A DNA stretch of 7,452 bases from Fidelibacterota bacterium (GCA_002725545.1 PBPW01000079.1:2761-10212); one strand, 5' to 3'; counted from the first letter of the stretch, positions 1 through 7,182 are shown. Notes: generated by a model from the letters alone, not told the origin. Program-made: numbers and translations.

Positions 1-876
1 ATAATTTTAAATTTATTTTTGATTTCAGGTCTAATTTTTGCTCAGGGTAAAAAAATATATATATCAGCTGATCTTGAAGGGGTTGTTGGAGCAGTAACAG
101 GAGAGCAGTTGGGACCTAGTGGCTTTGAATACAATCGCTTTCGTGAATTCATGACAGGTGAAGTCAATGCTGCTATTCGGGCAGCAAGGGCTGCAGGTGC
201 GACCGAAATACTCGTAGCTGATTCTCATGGTAATGGCCAAAATCTATTAATTGAAAAATTACCTAAAGACATTAAGGTAATACGATCATGGCCAAGGCCA
301 CTGGGAATGATGGAAGGAATTGATAGAAGTTTTGATGGGGTAATTTTTACAGGTTATCATACAAGCACAGATAACCTTAAAGGTGTTCGAGCGCATACAT
401 TTTCAAGCGCTAGGATCACTTCAGTTAAAGTGAATGGAAAGGTGATGTCGGAAGGATCTTGGAATGCAGCAATAGCTGGTGAATTTGGTGTGCCGGTGAT
501 TGTAGTTGCTGGTGATGATGCGGCTGTAGATGAGGTAATCTCGTTGATTGGAAATGCAGAGGGAGCAGTGGTAAAAGAAAGCATAAGCTTTCATTCTGCA
601 AAATCGCTCCACCCAGAAGCTGCTTATGATCTGATTGCAGAAAAAACTTCTATTGCAGTCAAAAATATTAAAAAGTACAAACCTTATAAGATTAAAGGGC
701 CTGTAACGGTTTCAGTAAGCTTTAAACATTATCAACCATCCCAGATTCTTTCTTATGTAAAAATGTTTAAGCGCACTGACTCACATACGATCGAGTATAA
801 AGCAAAAGATATGATAGAAGCATCCTACATTATGAGGATGCTTACTTCCTATAAGGGAGGTAGTACCTCTCCGTAA
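1..876 (+). CDS. Exported M55-family D-aminopeptidase, 5' end cut by window edge
   Basis: Zinc aminopeptidase of the M55 (DppA) family, which releases N-terminal D-amino acids, classically from D-Ala-D-Ala peptides. The known metal and catalytic positions are visible. Counting the TTG at 19 as residue 1, they are the DLEG motif (Asp18, Glu20), DSHG (His70), GYH (His114), AHT (His126) and SEG (Glu145), followed by the typical AIAGEFGVPV stretch. The frame is open to base 1, and codons 1-14 read as a hydrophobic signal-peptide core ending in LIFA before QGKK. The TTG at 19 falls inside that core, so the real start is upstream of the window, and the protein is probably exported and cleaved after the Ala. 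Bacillus DppA is cytoplasmic, so a secreted form points to periplasmic peptide or cell-wall turnover. The stop TAA directly abuts the stop of the convergent hydrolase gene. Family call is confident; substrate is inferred. Confidence 0.9.
   Translation: MILNLFLISGLIFAQGKKIYISADLEGVVGAVTGEQLGPSGFEYNRFREFMTGEVNAAIRAARAAGATEILVADSHGNGQNLLIEKLPKDIKVIRSWPRPLGMMEGIDRSFDGVIFTGYHTSTDNLKGVRAHTFSSARITSVKVNGKVMSEGSWNAAIAGEFGVPVIVVAGDDAAVDEVISLIGNAEGAVVKESISFHSAKSLHPEAAYDLIAEKTSIAVKNIKKYKPYKIKGPVTVSVSFKHYQPSQILSYVKMFKRTDSHTIEYKAKDMIEASYIMRMLTSYKGGSTSP
855..871. terminator. Weak hairpin at the convergent gene ends, possible terminator
   Basis: GGGAGG (855-860) can pair with CCTCTC (866-871) around the loop TAGTA, with one G-U pair; the core GAGGTA/TACCTC is a perfect dyad. 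It lies in the last codons of the M55 gene, just before the two abutting stops at 874-879, where a shared terminator would be expected because there is no spacer. No T-run follows on either strand, so an intrinsic terminator is doubtful. Confidence 0.22.
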
Positions 877-1830
877 CTATTGGTTGGAAAGCAAATGCTT
901 GCTCATGAAATTTCGAGCAAATTTAAAAGAAGCTTGTCTTGATTCAGGATTTCCACCCATGGTTGAACCTCTATCAGCACACATAAATAAGCCAATTTTC
1001 TGACGCAATGGAGTTGTCATTGGAATATCAAGGAAATCCATTAATACTGCTCCATCATCACGTATTTCAAATCTACAATTTACGGTACTGTATGCATTGT
1101 CTTTTACAGAGATAGGGCTTTTTTTGTCAAAAGAATGATGCGAATTTGGAAATACTGTAAGGCCAATATTTGATCCTGCAGATTTAGCTTGTTCAGTAAG
1201 TTCTTCACAGGCTTTTGCAGGAACCCAGTCATCTAACTCGCCTATAAGTATATGCATAGGAACATCAGAAAAAATTGGATTTTTCGGCTGCGCAATACAA
1301 GGAGGGTAAATAGATAAATGGGCAGCAAATTTATTCTGCGGATTAATTTTTTCAACTAAAGGAAGCCATCCGGAAAATAAAGCAACGCCCCCACCCAGAC
1401 TCCAGCCCATGATTGCAATATGATCTTTAATTATATTTGGGTGCGAAGATAATTTGTCAAGAGCTTTATAAGCATCTAAAATCATCGTCGCTGTCGTAAC
1501 TTCAACTTGCGAACCAACAGTAGACTTAATTCCACGACTAGAAAAACTTTGAATTTCAAGCGTTGCGATTCCTATTGACCGGAACATCTCTAGGTACTGA
1601 AGATGATGCGACCCCCAATCCAAACTACCAGCAACACCTATGACTAAAGGGAATGGACCTTGGCCAGTTGGCAATTTTAAAATGGCATCAACTTCTTGTT
1701 CATCTTGTTGATCAAGATTAGTAATCACATCTTTAAAGCCAAATGGGTTTGCGCTAGAAAGCGAAATCAATTCTTGGCCAAATACATACGTTACTAATAA
1801 ATTGATTGTGAATAGTTTGATTAATTTCAA
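877..1830 (-). CDS. Exported alpha/beta hydrolase, dienelactone hydrolase type
   Basis: 317-residue alpha/beta-hydrolase, best placed in the dienelactone hydrolase group (COG0412-like), enzymes that cleave esters, lactones or related bonds; the substrate is unknown. The nucleophile elbow is GWSLG (142-146, Ser144). The acid is Asp200 in GELDDWVP, with the G-x-x-D-x-x-x-P spacing of the family. The base is His232 in the HSF motif, as in DLH-type H-x-F. The N-terminus (KLIK, then a hydrophobic run ending VFG before QE) is a Sec signal, so the mature enzyme is probably periplasmic. The start is TTG at 1830. An in-frame TAG sits three codons upstream and no ATG or GTG lies between, so no longer form exists. 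No Shine-Dalgarno site precedes it. The C-terminal part after residue 245 has four Cys/Met-containing segments I do not recognise and is longer than a minimal DLH. Convergent with the M55 gene, divergent from the amidohydrolase gene. Confidence 0.85.
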   Translation of the reverse strand: MKLIKLFTINLLVTYVFGQELISLSSANPFGFKDVITNLDQQDEQEVDAILKLPTGQGPFPLVIGVAGSLDWGSHHLQYLEMFRSIGIATLEIQSFSSRGIKSTVGSQVEVTTATMILDAYKALDKLSSHPNIIKDHIAIMGWSLGGGVALFSGWLPLVEKINPQNKFAAHLSIYPPCIAQPKNPIFSDVPMHILIGELDDWVPAKACEELTEQAKSAGSNIGLTVFPNSHHSFDKKSPISVKDNAYSTVNCRFEIRDDGAVLMDFLDIPMTTPLRQKIGLFMCADRGSTMGGNPESRQASFKFARNFMSKHLLSNQ

Positions 1831-1858
1831 AAGTAACTATTTGTTATCTGTAGGTAAA

Positions 1859-1867
1859 ATAATACCA
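1859..1867 (-). promoter_or_regulatory. Candidate extended -10 promoter for the alpha/beta hydrolase
   Basis: Read on the minus strand, this is TGG followed by TATTAT, an extended -10 element (TGn plus a five-of-six match to TATAAT). No good -35 is present, which extended -10 promoters tolerate. Transcription would begin near 1852, giving a leader of about 22 bases before the TTG at 1830. The rest of the 101-base divergent spacer (1831-1931) is very AT-rich. I could not settle on a promoter for the rightward gene in it. Confidence 0.33.
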
Positions 1868-1921
1868 TTTTATATATTTGTTTAATGAATAGTTTATTAT
1901 CATTACTTTATTTTTTTAAAT

Positions 1922-1927
1922 AGGAGG
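1922..1927 (+). promoter_or_regulatory. Ribosome binding site of the propeller-amidohydrolase gene
   Basis: AGGAGG, a perfect Shine-Dalgarno core, lies four bases (AAAA) before the ATG at 1932. It fixes the start of the downstream gene. It also shows that this organism uses Shine-Dalgarno pairing, which makes its absence before the genes starting at 1830, 5053 and 7280 notable. Confidence 0.8.
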
Positions 1928-1931
1928 AAAA

Positions 1932-4900
1932 ATGATACGGTGGTTTTTTAGTTGGGCCGCAATTTCAGTGCTATTAATTGCTAATAATGATAAGAAGCTT
2001 GCTTTTGAAGCTTCAGAGGGAACATTGATTAGCGTAGATGTTTCTCCAAATGGGCGAACTATTGCATTTGATTTATTAGGTCATATTTACCTTATGCCAA
2101 TTAATGGTGGTAAGGCAGAGGCAGTTACCAAAGGTAAATCATGGAATATGTTTCCACGATTTAGCCCTGATGGTGAAAAAATACTTTTTACCTCAGATAG
2201 AAGCGGTAGTGATGATCTTTGGGTTCAAGAGCTTAAAACTGGTCAGATGAAAAATATTAGTAAAATGCCTCGACCAGTGCATCAAGGTACTTGGTCAGTA
2301 GATGGCAAGCACATTTTTGGTACAGCTCTTAATATGAAAGTTCGTCATCCAGTTTATATGTTCAATATGTATGGCAAAAAACATGAAATAATTCCAGCAG
2401 GATCACGAGCCCCTGTTACTCATTTTGAAATGCATCCAAGTAATGGTCTATTATATTTTGCTCATGGCGATGGAAGTCTCTACCGGAGTGGAGATAGAAT
2501 TAAAACCTACAATATGAAAAATGGAGAAATTGAAATTTATATTGATAGACCAGGTGGCGCAGCCAACCCTACTCTATCAAAAGATGGAAAATATTTAGCG
2601 TATATACACCGCGATGACAGGCAAACAGTATTGGTCGTTAGAAATATCCAAACCAATGAGGAAAAAATTATAAATAGAGAACTTGATTATGATCGGATGG
2701 ATAGTGGAAGTTTTTACGGTTCCTACACAAACATGAGCTGGCATCCAAACGGTAAAGAGATTTTTATCTCCTATCAAGGCGGAATTCACTCAGTCAATGT
2801 ATCAACTTTAAAAACTAAAAAAATTAAATTTACTGCAAAAGTTAAGCGCGAAATTAAAGAGACTGTGCGATTCAAATTAGATGTGCCTCAAGAAAAAACA
2901 ATAACGAGATCCCATCGCTGGTCGCAGCCAACACCGGCTGGTATCCTATATGAAGCTTTAGGTGATTTATATCTAAAAAATGGTTCAAAGATAAAGAATT
3001 TGACTAGATCTAAAGATCATGAAACCAATCCTTTATACGATCAAAAATCGAGAAAAATTTATTATGCAACATGGAATGATAAGGAGATGGGTTCTGTTTA
3101 TCAAATGGACTTAACTGGTAATAAAAAGAAAAAAATTACAACCAAAGCGAGCCAGTATGGATCCATCGCAGTATCAAATGATGGTAGCGTTGCATATGTT
3201 AGGGGAGCGGGTTCATTAGTTAATGGTCAGCATTTAGAGCGTCAAACAGATTTTGAATTGGTTTTAAATCTAGATGGTGAAGAGAAAAAATTAGCCACAA
3301 TCACCTGGAGCGGAAATCGGTATGCTAAACGTCCACCAAGCGTCTTTTTTGGTAAAGATGAACGTATTTATTATTCAGATTATGTAGGTGATGCTTTAAC
3401 AATTAAATCTATTTCACCTAATGGGCTAGATGCAATGGAGGTTTATAAATTTCCTCATGCCACAAGAGCAATTCTTTCACCAGATATGCAATGGATAGCG
3501 TTTCGTGAATACCACCGAAGCTTTGTAACTCCTTTTGAGTTTTATGGAAGAACATCTCGCGTTAGCGCTGAAGATAATTTAGGGTATACAAAGAGGGTGG
3601 ATCAAAATCATGATGGTGATTTTATGGTATGGTCCAATGATAGCAAGTCTCTAATGTGGACACGAGGGAAATTTCACTATGAAAAATCTTTGAATTCCAT
3701 TCTAGAACAAAAACCAAAACTATCTAAGACCGATTTAGCCTTTTCGTATGATATTGATAACCCTTCTAGTGTAATTGCATTTAAAAATGTTCGCGTTCTA
3801 ACAATGAATAAAGAAAAAGATATTTTAGAAGGTGTTACAATTTTGATTAGAAAAAATAAAATTGTTTCAATTGGCGATGATGTAAGAATTCCAAAATCTG
3901 CTAAAGTCTATGATTTAGAAGGCAGGACCGTTATGCCAGGAATGTTTGATGCGCATGGCCATTATGGAAGCCCTATTTCAGCGCTTAACGTAATAGAGCA
4001 AAGTTTATATGGACTTCAAGCAAACCTCGCATATGGGGTTACCACTATGTACGATGTTTACGGTACAACTCAAAAAGATTTTTGGGTATCTGATATGATT
4101 CAAAAAGGAAACATAGATGGGCCTCGAATCTATTCAGTTGGCGATCCAATTTTTGTTACTAAATACAGAACCAAGATGTATCGACCAATTACAAGCCTTA
4201 AAGACGCGCTTGAGCATGTTCAATTCAACAAAGACCATGGAGCTACGGCTGTAAAAGATTACTCAAATCATAATCGGGCGGCACGTCAGCACCTGGTAGA
4301 AGCCTCAAGACAATTGGGTATTAATATTATTAGTGAATCATTTTCAAATCCGCAGATGAATTTGACGCAGCTTGTTGATGGTTTTACTGGCCTTGAGCAT
4401 ACGTTGGGGCTTGAACCAATCTATGAAGATGTCATTCAATTATTGAATAGTACAGATTTAGGTATTACGCCAACTTTTATTGTGGTATACAATGGACCAT
4501 CCGGAGAAACATATTTCTATCAAACGGAACGATTATGGGAAGACAGCAAGCTATTAAACTTTTTTAGAAAAGATGAATTAATTAGGTTGCGTAGGCCAAC
4601 TCATTACTGGCCCGATGACCATTATACAGCCCAAATGGGTATTACAATGAAAAAGCTATACGATCGCGGTGTAACAATGCAGATGGGTGCCCATGGTAAT
4701 ATGATGGGTCTTGGCGCGCACTGGGAAATGGAATTATTTACGCATGGCAGTTTTTCTAACTATGATGCAATTGAAATTGCTACAATTAATGGATTTAAGC
4801 ATCATGGGTTAGATCATATTCTTGGTTCTATTGAGACAGGAAAGTTAGCCGACATGGTTATTATGACAAAAAACCCTCTTGAAAATATTAGGAATTCAAG

Positions 4901-5003
4901 ATCAATTGAATATGTAGTGAAAAACGGTGTGATTTATAGTGGAACAGATGCTGCTAGGGTATACCCCGATCCAAGGCCAGCTGAAAAACTTTACTTCAAA
5001 TAG
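1932..5003 (+). CDS. PD40/TolB-like propeller fused to metal-dependent amidohydrolase
   Basis: 1023-residue two-part protein. Residues about 30-600 hold TolB/PD40-like propeller repeats, recognised by recurring SPDG-type turns followed by short strands (SPNG 38-41, SPDG 78-81, SVDG 122-125, SKDG 216-219, HPNG 271-274, SNDG 415-418, SPD 516-518, SND 568-570). Residues about 613-1010 are an amidohydrolase of the imidazolonepropionase-like group: VMPGMFDAHGH (metal ligands His675, His677), AVKDY (Lys775, likely the carbamylated or bridging lysine), GLEH (His823), GAHG (His921), GAHWEME (His930) and the closing GKLADMVIM. The N-terminus has a basic residue and a hydrophobic run (5-17), a probable Sec signal, so the enzyme should act outside the cytoplasm. 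The propeller may gate peptides or oligomers, as in prolyl oligopeptidases; this is inference. Substrate unknown; a peptidase or cyclic-amide hydrolase is likely. Length and architecture match a recognised bacterial family. Confidence 0.9.
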   Translation: MIRWFFSWAAISVLLIANNDKKLAFEASEGTLISVDVSPNGRTIAFDLLGHIYLMPINGGKAEAVTKGKSWNMFPRFSPDGEKILFTSDRSGSDDLWVQELKTGQMKNISKMPRPVHQGTWSVDGKHIFGTALNMKVRHPVYMFNMYGKKHEIIPAGSRAPVTHFEMHPSNGLLYFAHGDGSLYRSGDRIKTYNMKNGEIEIYIDRPGGAANPTLSKDGKYLAYIHRDDRQTVLVVRNIQTNEEKIINRELDYDRMDSGSFYGSYTNMSWHPNGKEIFISYQGGIHSVNVSTLKTKKIKFTAKVKREIKETVRFKLDVPQEKTITRSHRWSQPTPAGILYEALGDLYLKNGSKIKNLTRSKDHETNPLYDQKSRKIYYATWNDKEMGSVYQMDLTGNKKKKITTKASQYGSIAVSNDGSVAYVRGAGSLVNGQHLERQTDFELVLNLDGEEKKLATITWSGNRYAKRPPSVFFGKDERIYYSDYVGDALTIKSISPNGLDAMEVYKFPHATRAILSPDMQWIAFREYHRSFVTPFEFYGRTSRVSAEDNLGYTKRVDQNHDGDFMVWSNDSKSLMWTRGKFHYEKSLNSILEQKPKLSKTDLAFSYDIDNPSSVIAFKNVRVLTMNKEKDILEGVTILIRKNKIVSIGDDVRIPKSAKVYDLEGRTVMPGMFDAHGHYGSPISALNVIEQSLYGLQANLAYGVTTMYDVYGTTQKDFWVSDMIQKGNIDGPRIYSVGDPIFVTKYRTKMYRPITSLKDALEHVQFNKDHGATAVKDYSNHNRAARQHLVEASRQLGINIISESFSNPQMNLTQLVDGFTGLEHTLGLEPIYEDVIQLLNSTDLGITPTFIVVYNGPSGETYFYQTERLWEDSKLLNFFRKDELIRLRRPTHYWPDDHYTAQMGITMKKLYDRGVTMQMGAHGNMMGLGAHWEMELFTHGSFSNYDAIEIATINGFKHHGLDHILGSIETGKLADMVIMTKNPLENIRNSRSIEYVVKNGVIYSGTDAARVYPDPRPAEKLYFK

Positions 5004-5014
5004 CTCCTAAAATG

Positions 5015-5044
5015 AACTATATATTTTAAAAAAATTATATAGTT
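5015..5044. repeat. Perfect AT-rich inverted repeat between two co-directional genes
   Basis: AACTATATA (5015-5023) and TATATAGTT (5036-5044) are exact reverse complements. Inside them TTTT (5024-5027) can pair with AAAA (5031-5034), extending the stem to 13 pairs with one bulged base and an AAA loop. It takes up most of the 49-base gap between the amidohydrolase stop and the glycosyltransferase ATG at 5053. It has only one G-C pair and no following T-run, so it is not a classic intrinsic terminator. A protein-binding dyad, a weak terminator, an mRNA 3' end stabiliser or chance in AT-rich DNA are all possible. Confidence 0.5.
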
Positions 5045-5052
5045 AACCCATT

Positions 5053-6147
5053 ATGGATATTTTACTAGTAGAGCCATATTTTTCTGGATCGCATAGGTCT
5101 TGGGCAAAAGGCTATCAGTCCTTTACGTGTCATAATATCCAGATCCTTTCTTTGCCTGGCAAATTTTGGAAATGGAGAATGCATGGTGGCGCAATTACAC
5201 TAGCAAAGCAGTTTATGGAAATGGATTTTTCCCCTGATTTAATTCTTGCTACGGATATGTTGGACCTGACAACATTTTTAAGTCTTACAAAAAGCCGAAC
5301 TGCTCAGATACCTAACGTAGTATATTTTCATGAAAATCAATTGTCATATCCATGGTCAGCTTCAGATAAAAATGTTGAAGAAAAACGAAATCATTATGGT
5401 TTTATTAATCTCACTTCTGCTTTATCAGCTGATCATGTATTATTTAACTCCAAGTACCATCTGGATTCTTTTCATCGTGAAAGCTTAAAGCTATTAAAAA
5501 ATTTCCCTGATTATAATGAGCTAGAATCAATAGAAGAAATTAAAGATAAAAGCCGGGTTTTATACCTGGGCATGGATTTGTCAAAATTTGATGACTATCA
5601 AACTAAAGAAAAAGGAAGCCCGCTAATACTATGGAATCATCGCTGGGAATACGATAAGAACCCGGAACCTTTTTTTCAATGTTTATACCAATTACAGAAA
5701 AATGATATTATGTTTCAAGTTGTTGTTCTTGGAGAAAATTTCCATACAACACCTAATATATTTGATGCAGCAAAAGAGCGATTAAAAAAACAAATCGTAC
5801 ATTTTGATTATTGTGAAGATTTTTCTGAATACGCAAAATGGCTATGGAAAGCTGATATTATTCCAGTAACGAGCAATCAAGATTTTTTTGGTGGCAGTGT
5901 AGTAGAAGCCATATATTGCGGAACGTATCCAATTTTACCCCGAAGATTAACCTACCCAGAGCTACTAACCGAGAGAGACTATAATAGCCATTTCTATGAT
6001 AGTGATAGCGAATTATATAATAAAGTAGAGAAAGCTATATTAAATATAGCCGAAACCCGAAAGATCAAAATTAGCCCATTTTTCAAGCAGTATGATTGGA
6101 AGACAATGGCTCCAAAGTATGATCAATTATTTTCTTCTATGAGATAG
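5053..6147 (+). CDS. DUF3524 glycosyltransferase, tRNA-queuosine mannosyltransferase homologue
   Basis: 364-residue GT-B glycosyltransferase. The N-terminal domain (1-170) is the DUF3524 type found in the animal enzyme QTMAN (GTDC1), which transfers mannose to queuosine at position 34 of tRNA-Asp. Visible landmarks are VEPYFSGSHRSW (6-17), the MHGG loop (43-46), FHENQLSYP (92-100), the domain-linking WNHRWEYDKNPE (194-205), and the C-terminal nucleotide-sugar site FFGGSVVEAI with Glu285, then PRRLTYPELL (296-305). There is no signal peptide or membrane segment, so it is cytoplasmic, unlike its exported neighbours. The start is the ATG at 5053, placing the conserved motif at the very N-terminus; no Shine-Dalgarno site precedes it. 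Homology to the eukaryotic enzyme is clear by motif. That the bacterial protein glycosylates queuosine, and with which sugar, is inference. No queuosine synthesis gene is in the window. Its last 25 bases overlap the convergent asparaginase gene. Confidence 0.85.
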   Translation: MDILLVEPYFSGSHRSWAKGYQSFTCHNIQILSLPGKFWKWRMHGGAITLAKQFMEMDFSPDLILATDMLDLTTFLSLTKSRTAQIPNVVYFHENQLSYPWSASDKNVEEKRNHYGFINLTSALSADHVLFNSKYHLDSFHRESLKLLKNFPDYNELESIEEIKDKSRVLYLGMDLSKFDDYQTKEKGSPLILWNHRWEYDKNPEPFFQCLYQLQKNDIMFQVVVLGENFHTTPNIFDAAKERLKKQIVHFDYCEDFSEYAKWLWKADIIPVTSNQDFFGGSVVEAIYCGTYPILPRRLTYPELLTERDYNSHFYDSDSELYNKVEKAILNIAETRKIKISPFFKQYDWKTMAPKYDQLFSSMR

Positions 6148-7157
6148 GTACCTTTTGTGACTTTAAATCCTTTTTTTGACCATGTTGCAATTTCAGGATA
6201 GTCACCCTTCTTTTCTCTAATGGATGCGCAACCCACTTCACCATTTTTACCTAATGCTACTATTTTATCATTAAAATCTACCTTGGATGGACCGCCATTA
6301 ATATCAACAATCCTTTTACAAACTTCTTCACAAGCCTCCTGAGGAGATCTGCCATTACGCATGAGCTCTACACCTAAAAAGGATCCACATGAACGGATCA
6401 TCTCTTCGCCACGACCAGTTGCAGCAACAGCGCCAACTTCATTATCCAAATAAAGCCCAGCGCCAATGATTGGTGAATCACCAACTCTTCCAGGTATTTT
6501 CCAGGCAAGCCCGCTTGTAGTAGTTATACCTGCAATATCGCCATCATTATTAAGACCAAGAACGTTTATTGTTCCTGTCTTTCTTTTGCTTGAATAGTCG
6601 CCATCTTTTGGGGGAAAATAATCGTCTTTATCTGAAAGGTTTTCTCTCCATTTAACCCAAATCTTTCTAGTTTTTTCTGTGAGTAAATTTTCTATTTTAA
6701 ACCCATGCATAATTGCAAAATCTTGAGCACCTTTTCCCACAAGATGAATGTGATCTGTTCTCTCCATTACAAGGCGAGCAACAGAGCTAGGAGTTTTTAC
6801 ACCTTCGATACATGCAACGGAGCCACAGTTATGATCAGGTCCATTCATAATGGATGCATCCAATTGAACCACCCCATTCATATTAGGTAAGCCGCCATAG
6901 CCCACCGAGGTGTCATCAGGATCTAATTCAGTTACGTTAGCTGAAAGCTCAATAGCATCAAGGAGTGAGCCATTTTTTCTCAAAATATCCCAGCCGGGCT
7001 TAAGCACTTTTCTTCCCCATTTTTCACCGCGGCTACAAAGGATAACAGGATTGTTTTTTACAGCCTTTTTTGTTTTAGCTAATAAATTAGAATTTAGTGC
7101 TGGCAGACTTATGCCCAGAGCTGAAATTGTTTTAATAAATTTTCTTCTATTGATCAT
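6123..7157 (-). CDS. Tat-exported glycosylasparaginase-family Ntn hydrolase
   Basis: 344-residue N-terminal-nucleophile hydrolase of peptidase family T2. Members are made as a precursor that cuts itself, and the freed Thr then hydrolyses N4-(beta-GlcNAc)-Asn, asparagine or isoaspartyl peptides. The N-terminus carries a twin-arginine motif (NRRKFIKT, 3-10), then a hydrophobic stretch to about LLA (25-27), so it is exported folded. Family landmarks: DPDDTSVGYGGLPN (79-92), catalytic Thr196 in GTINVL, TTTSG (212-216), the substrate-binding GRVGDSP (223-229; Arg224, Asp227) and TGRGEE (247-252). The expected alpha chain is about 28-195 and the beta chain 196-344. The residue before Thr196 is Gly, where well-studied glycosylasparaginases have Asp in HDT. 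The start is the ATG at 7157, supported by AAAGGAG nine bases upstream. The 3' end overlaps the glycosyltransferase gene. Glycosylasparaginase versus isoaspartyl peptidase activity cannot be settled by eye. Confidence 0.9.
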   Translation of the reverse strand: MINRRKFIKTISALGISLPALNSNLLAKTKKAVKNNPVILCSRGEKWGRKVLKPGWDILRKNGSLLDAIELSANVTELDPDDTSVGYGGLPNMNGVVQLDASIMNGPDHNCGSVACIEGVKTPSSVARLVMERTDHIHLVGKGAQDFAIMHGFKIENLLTEKTRKIWVKWRENLSDKDDYFPPKDGDYSSKRKTGTINVLGLNNDGDIAGITTTSGLAWKIPGRVGDSPIIGAGLYLDNEVGAVAATGRGEEMIRSCGSFLGVELMRNGRSPQEACEEVCKRIVDINGGPSKVDFNDKIVALGKNGEVGCASIREKKGDYPEIATWSKKGFKVTKGTYLIEENN

Positions 7158-7166
7158 ATGGTTTTA

Positions 7167-7173
7167 CTCCTTT
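7167..7173 (-). promoter_or_regulatory. Ribosome binding site of the asparaginase gene
   Basis: AAAGGAG on the minus strand, nine bases before the ATG at 7157. It confirms the start that gives a complete twin-arginine signal. Confidence 0.7.
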
Positions 7174-7182
7174 AACAATGTA

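Noticed and set aside
357..612. Leftward open frames of 63 and 75 codons inside the M55 gene
   Set aside because: They lie antisense to a gene whose conserved metal motifs span the region, have low-complexity products and lack ribosome binding sites.
1872..1909. Possible -35/-10 pair for the rightward amidohydrolase gene (TTGTTT at 1878 with TATTAT at 1895 or TACTTT at 1904)
   Set aside because: The spacers are 11 and 20 bases, outside the usual range, and the surrounding DNA is almost pure A and T, so such matches occur by chance.
2595..2789. Leftward 64-codon open frame inside the propeller domain
   Set aside because: It is a shadow of the conserved PD40 repeats in the plus frame, with no recognisable motif or start signal.
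6144..6155. AGGTACCT palindrome just past the convergent overlap, as a terminator or recombination site
   Set aside because: Eight self-complementary bases with no loop cannot form a terminator hairpin, and they lie within the asparaginase coding sequence (GTKG region).
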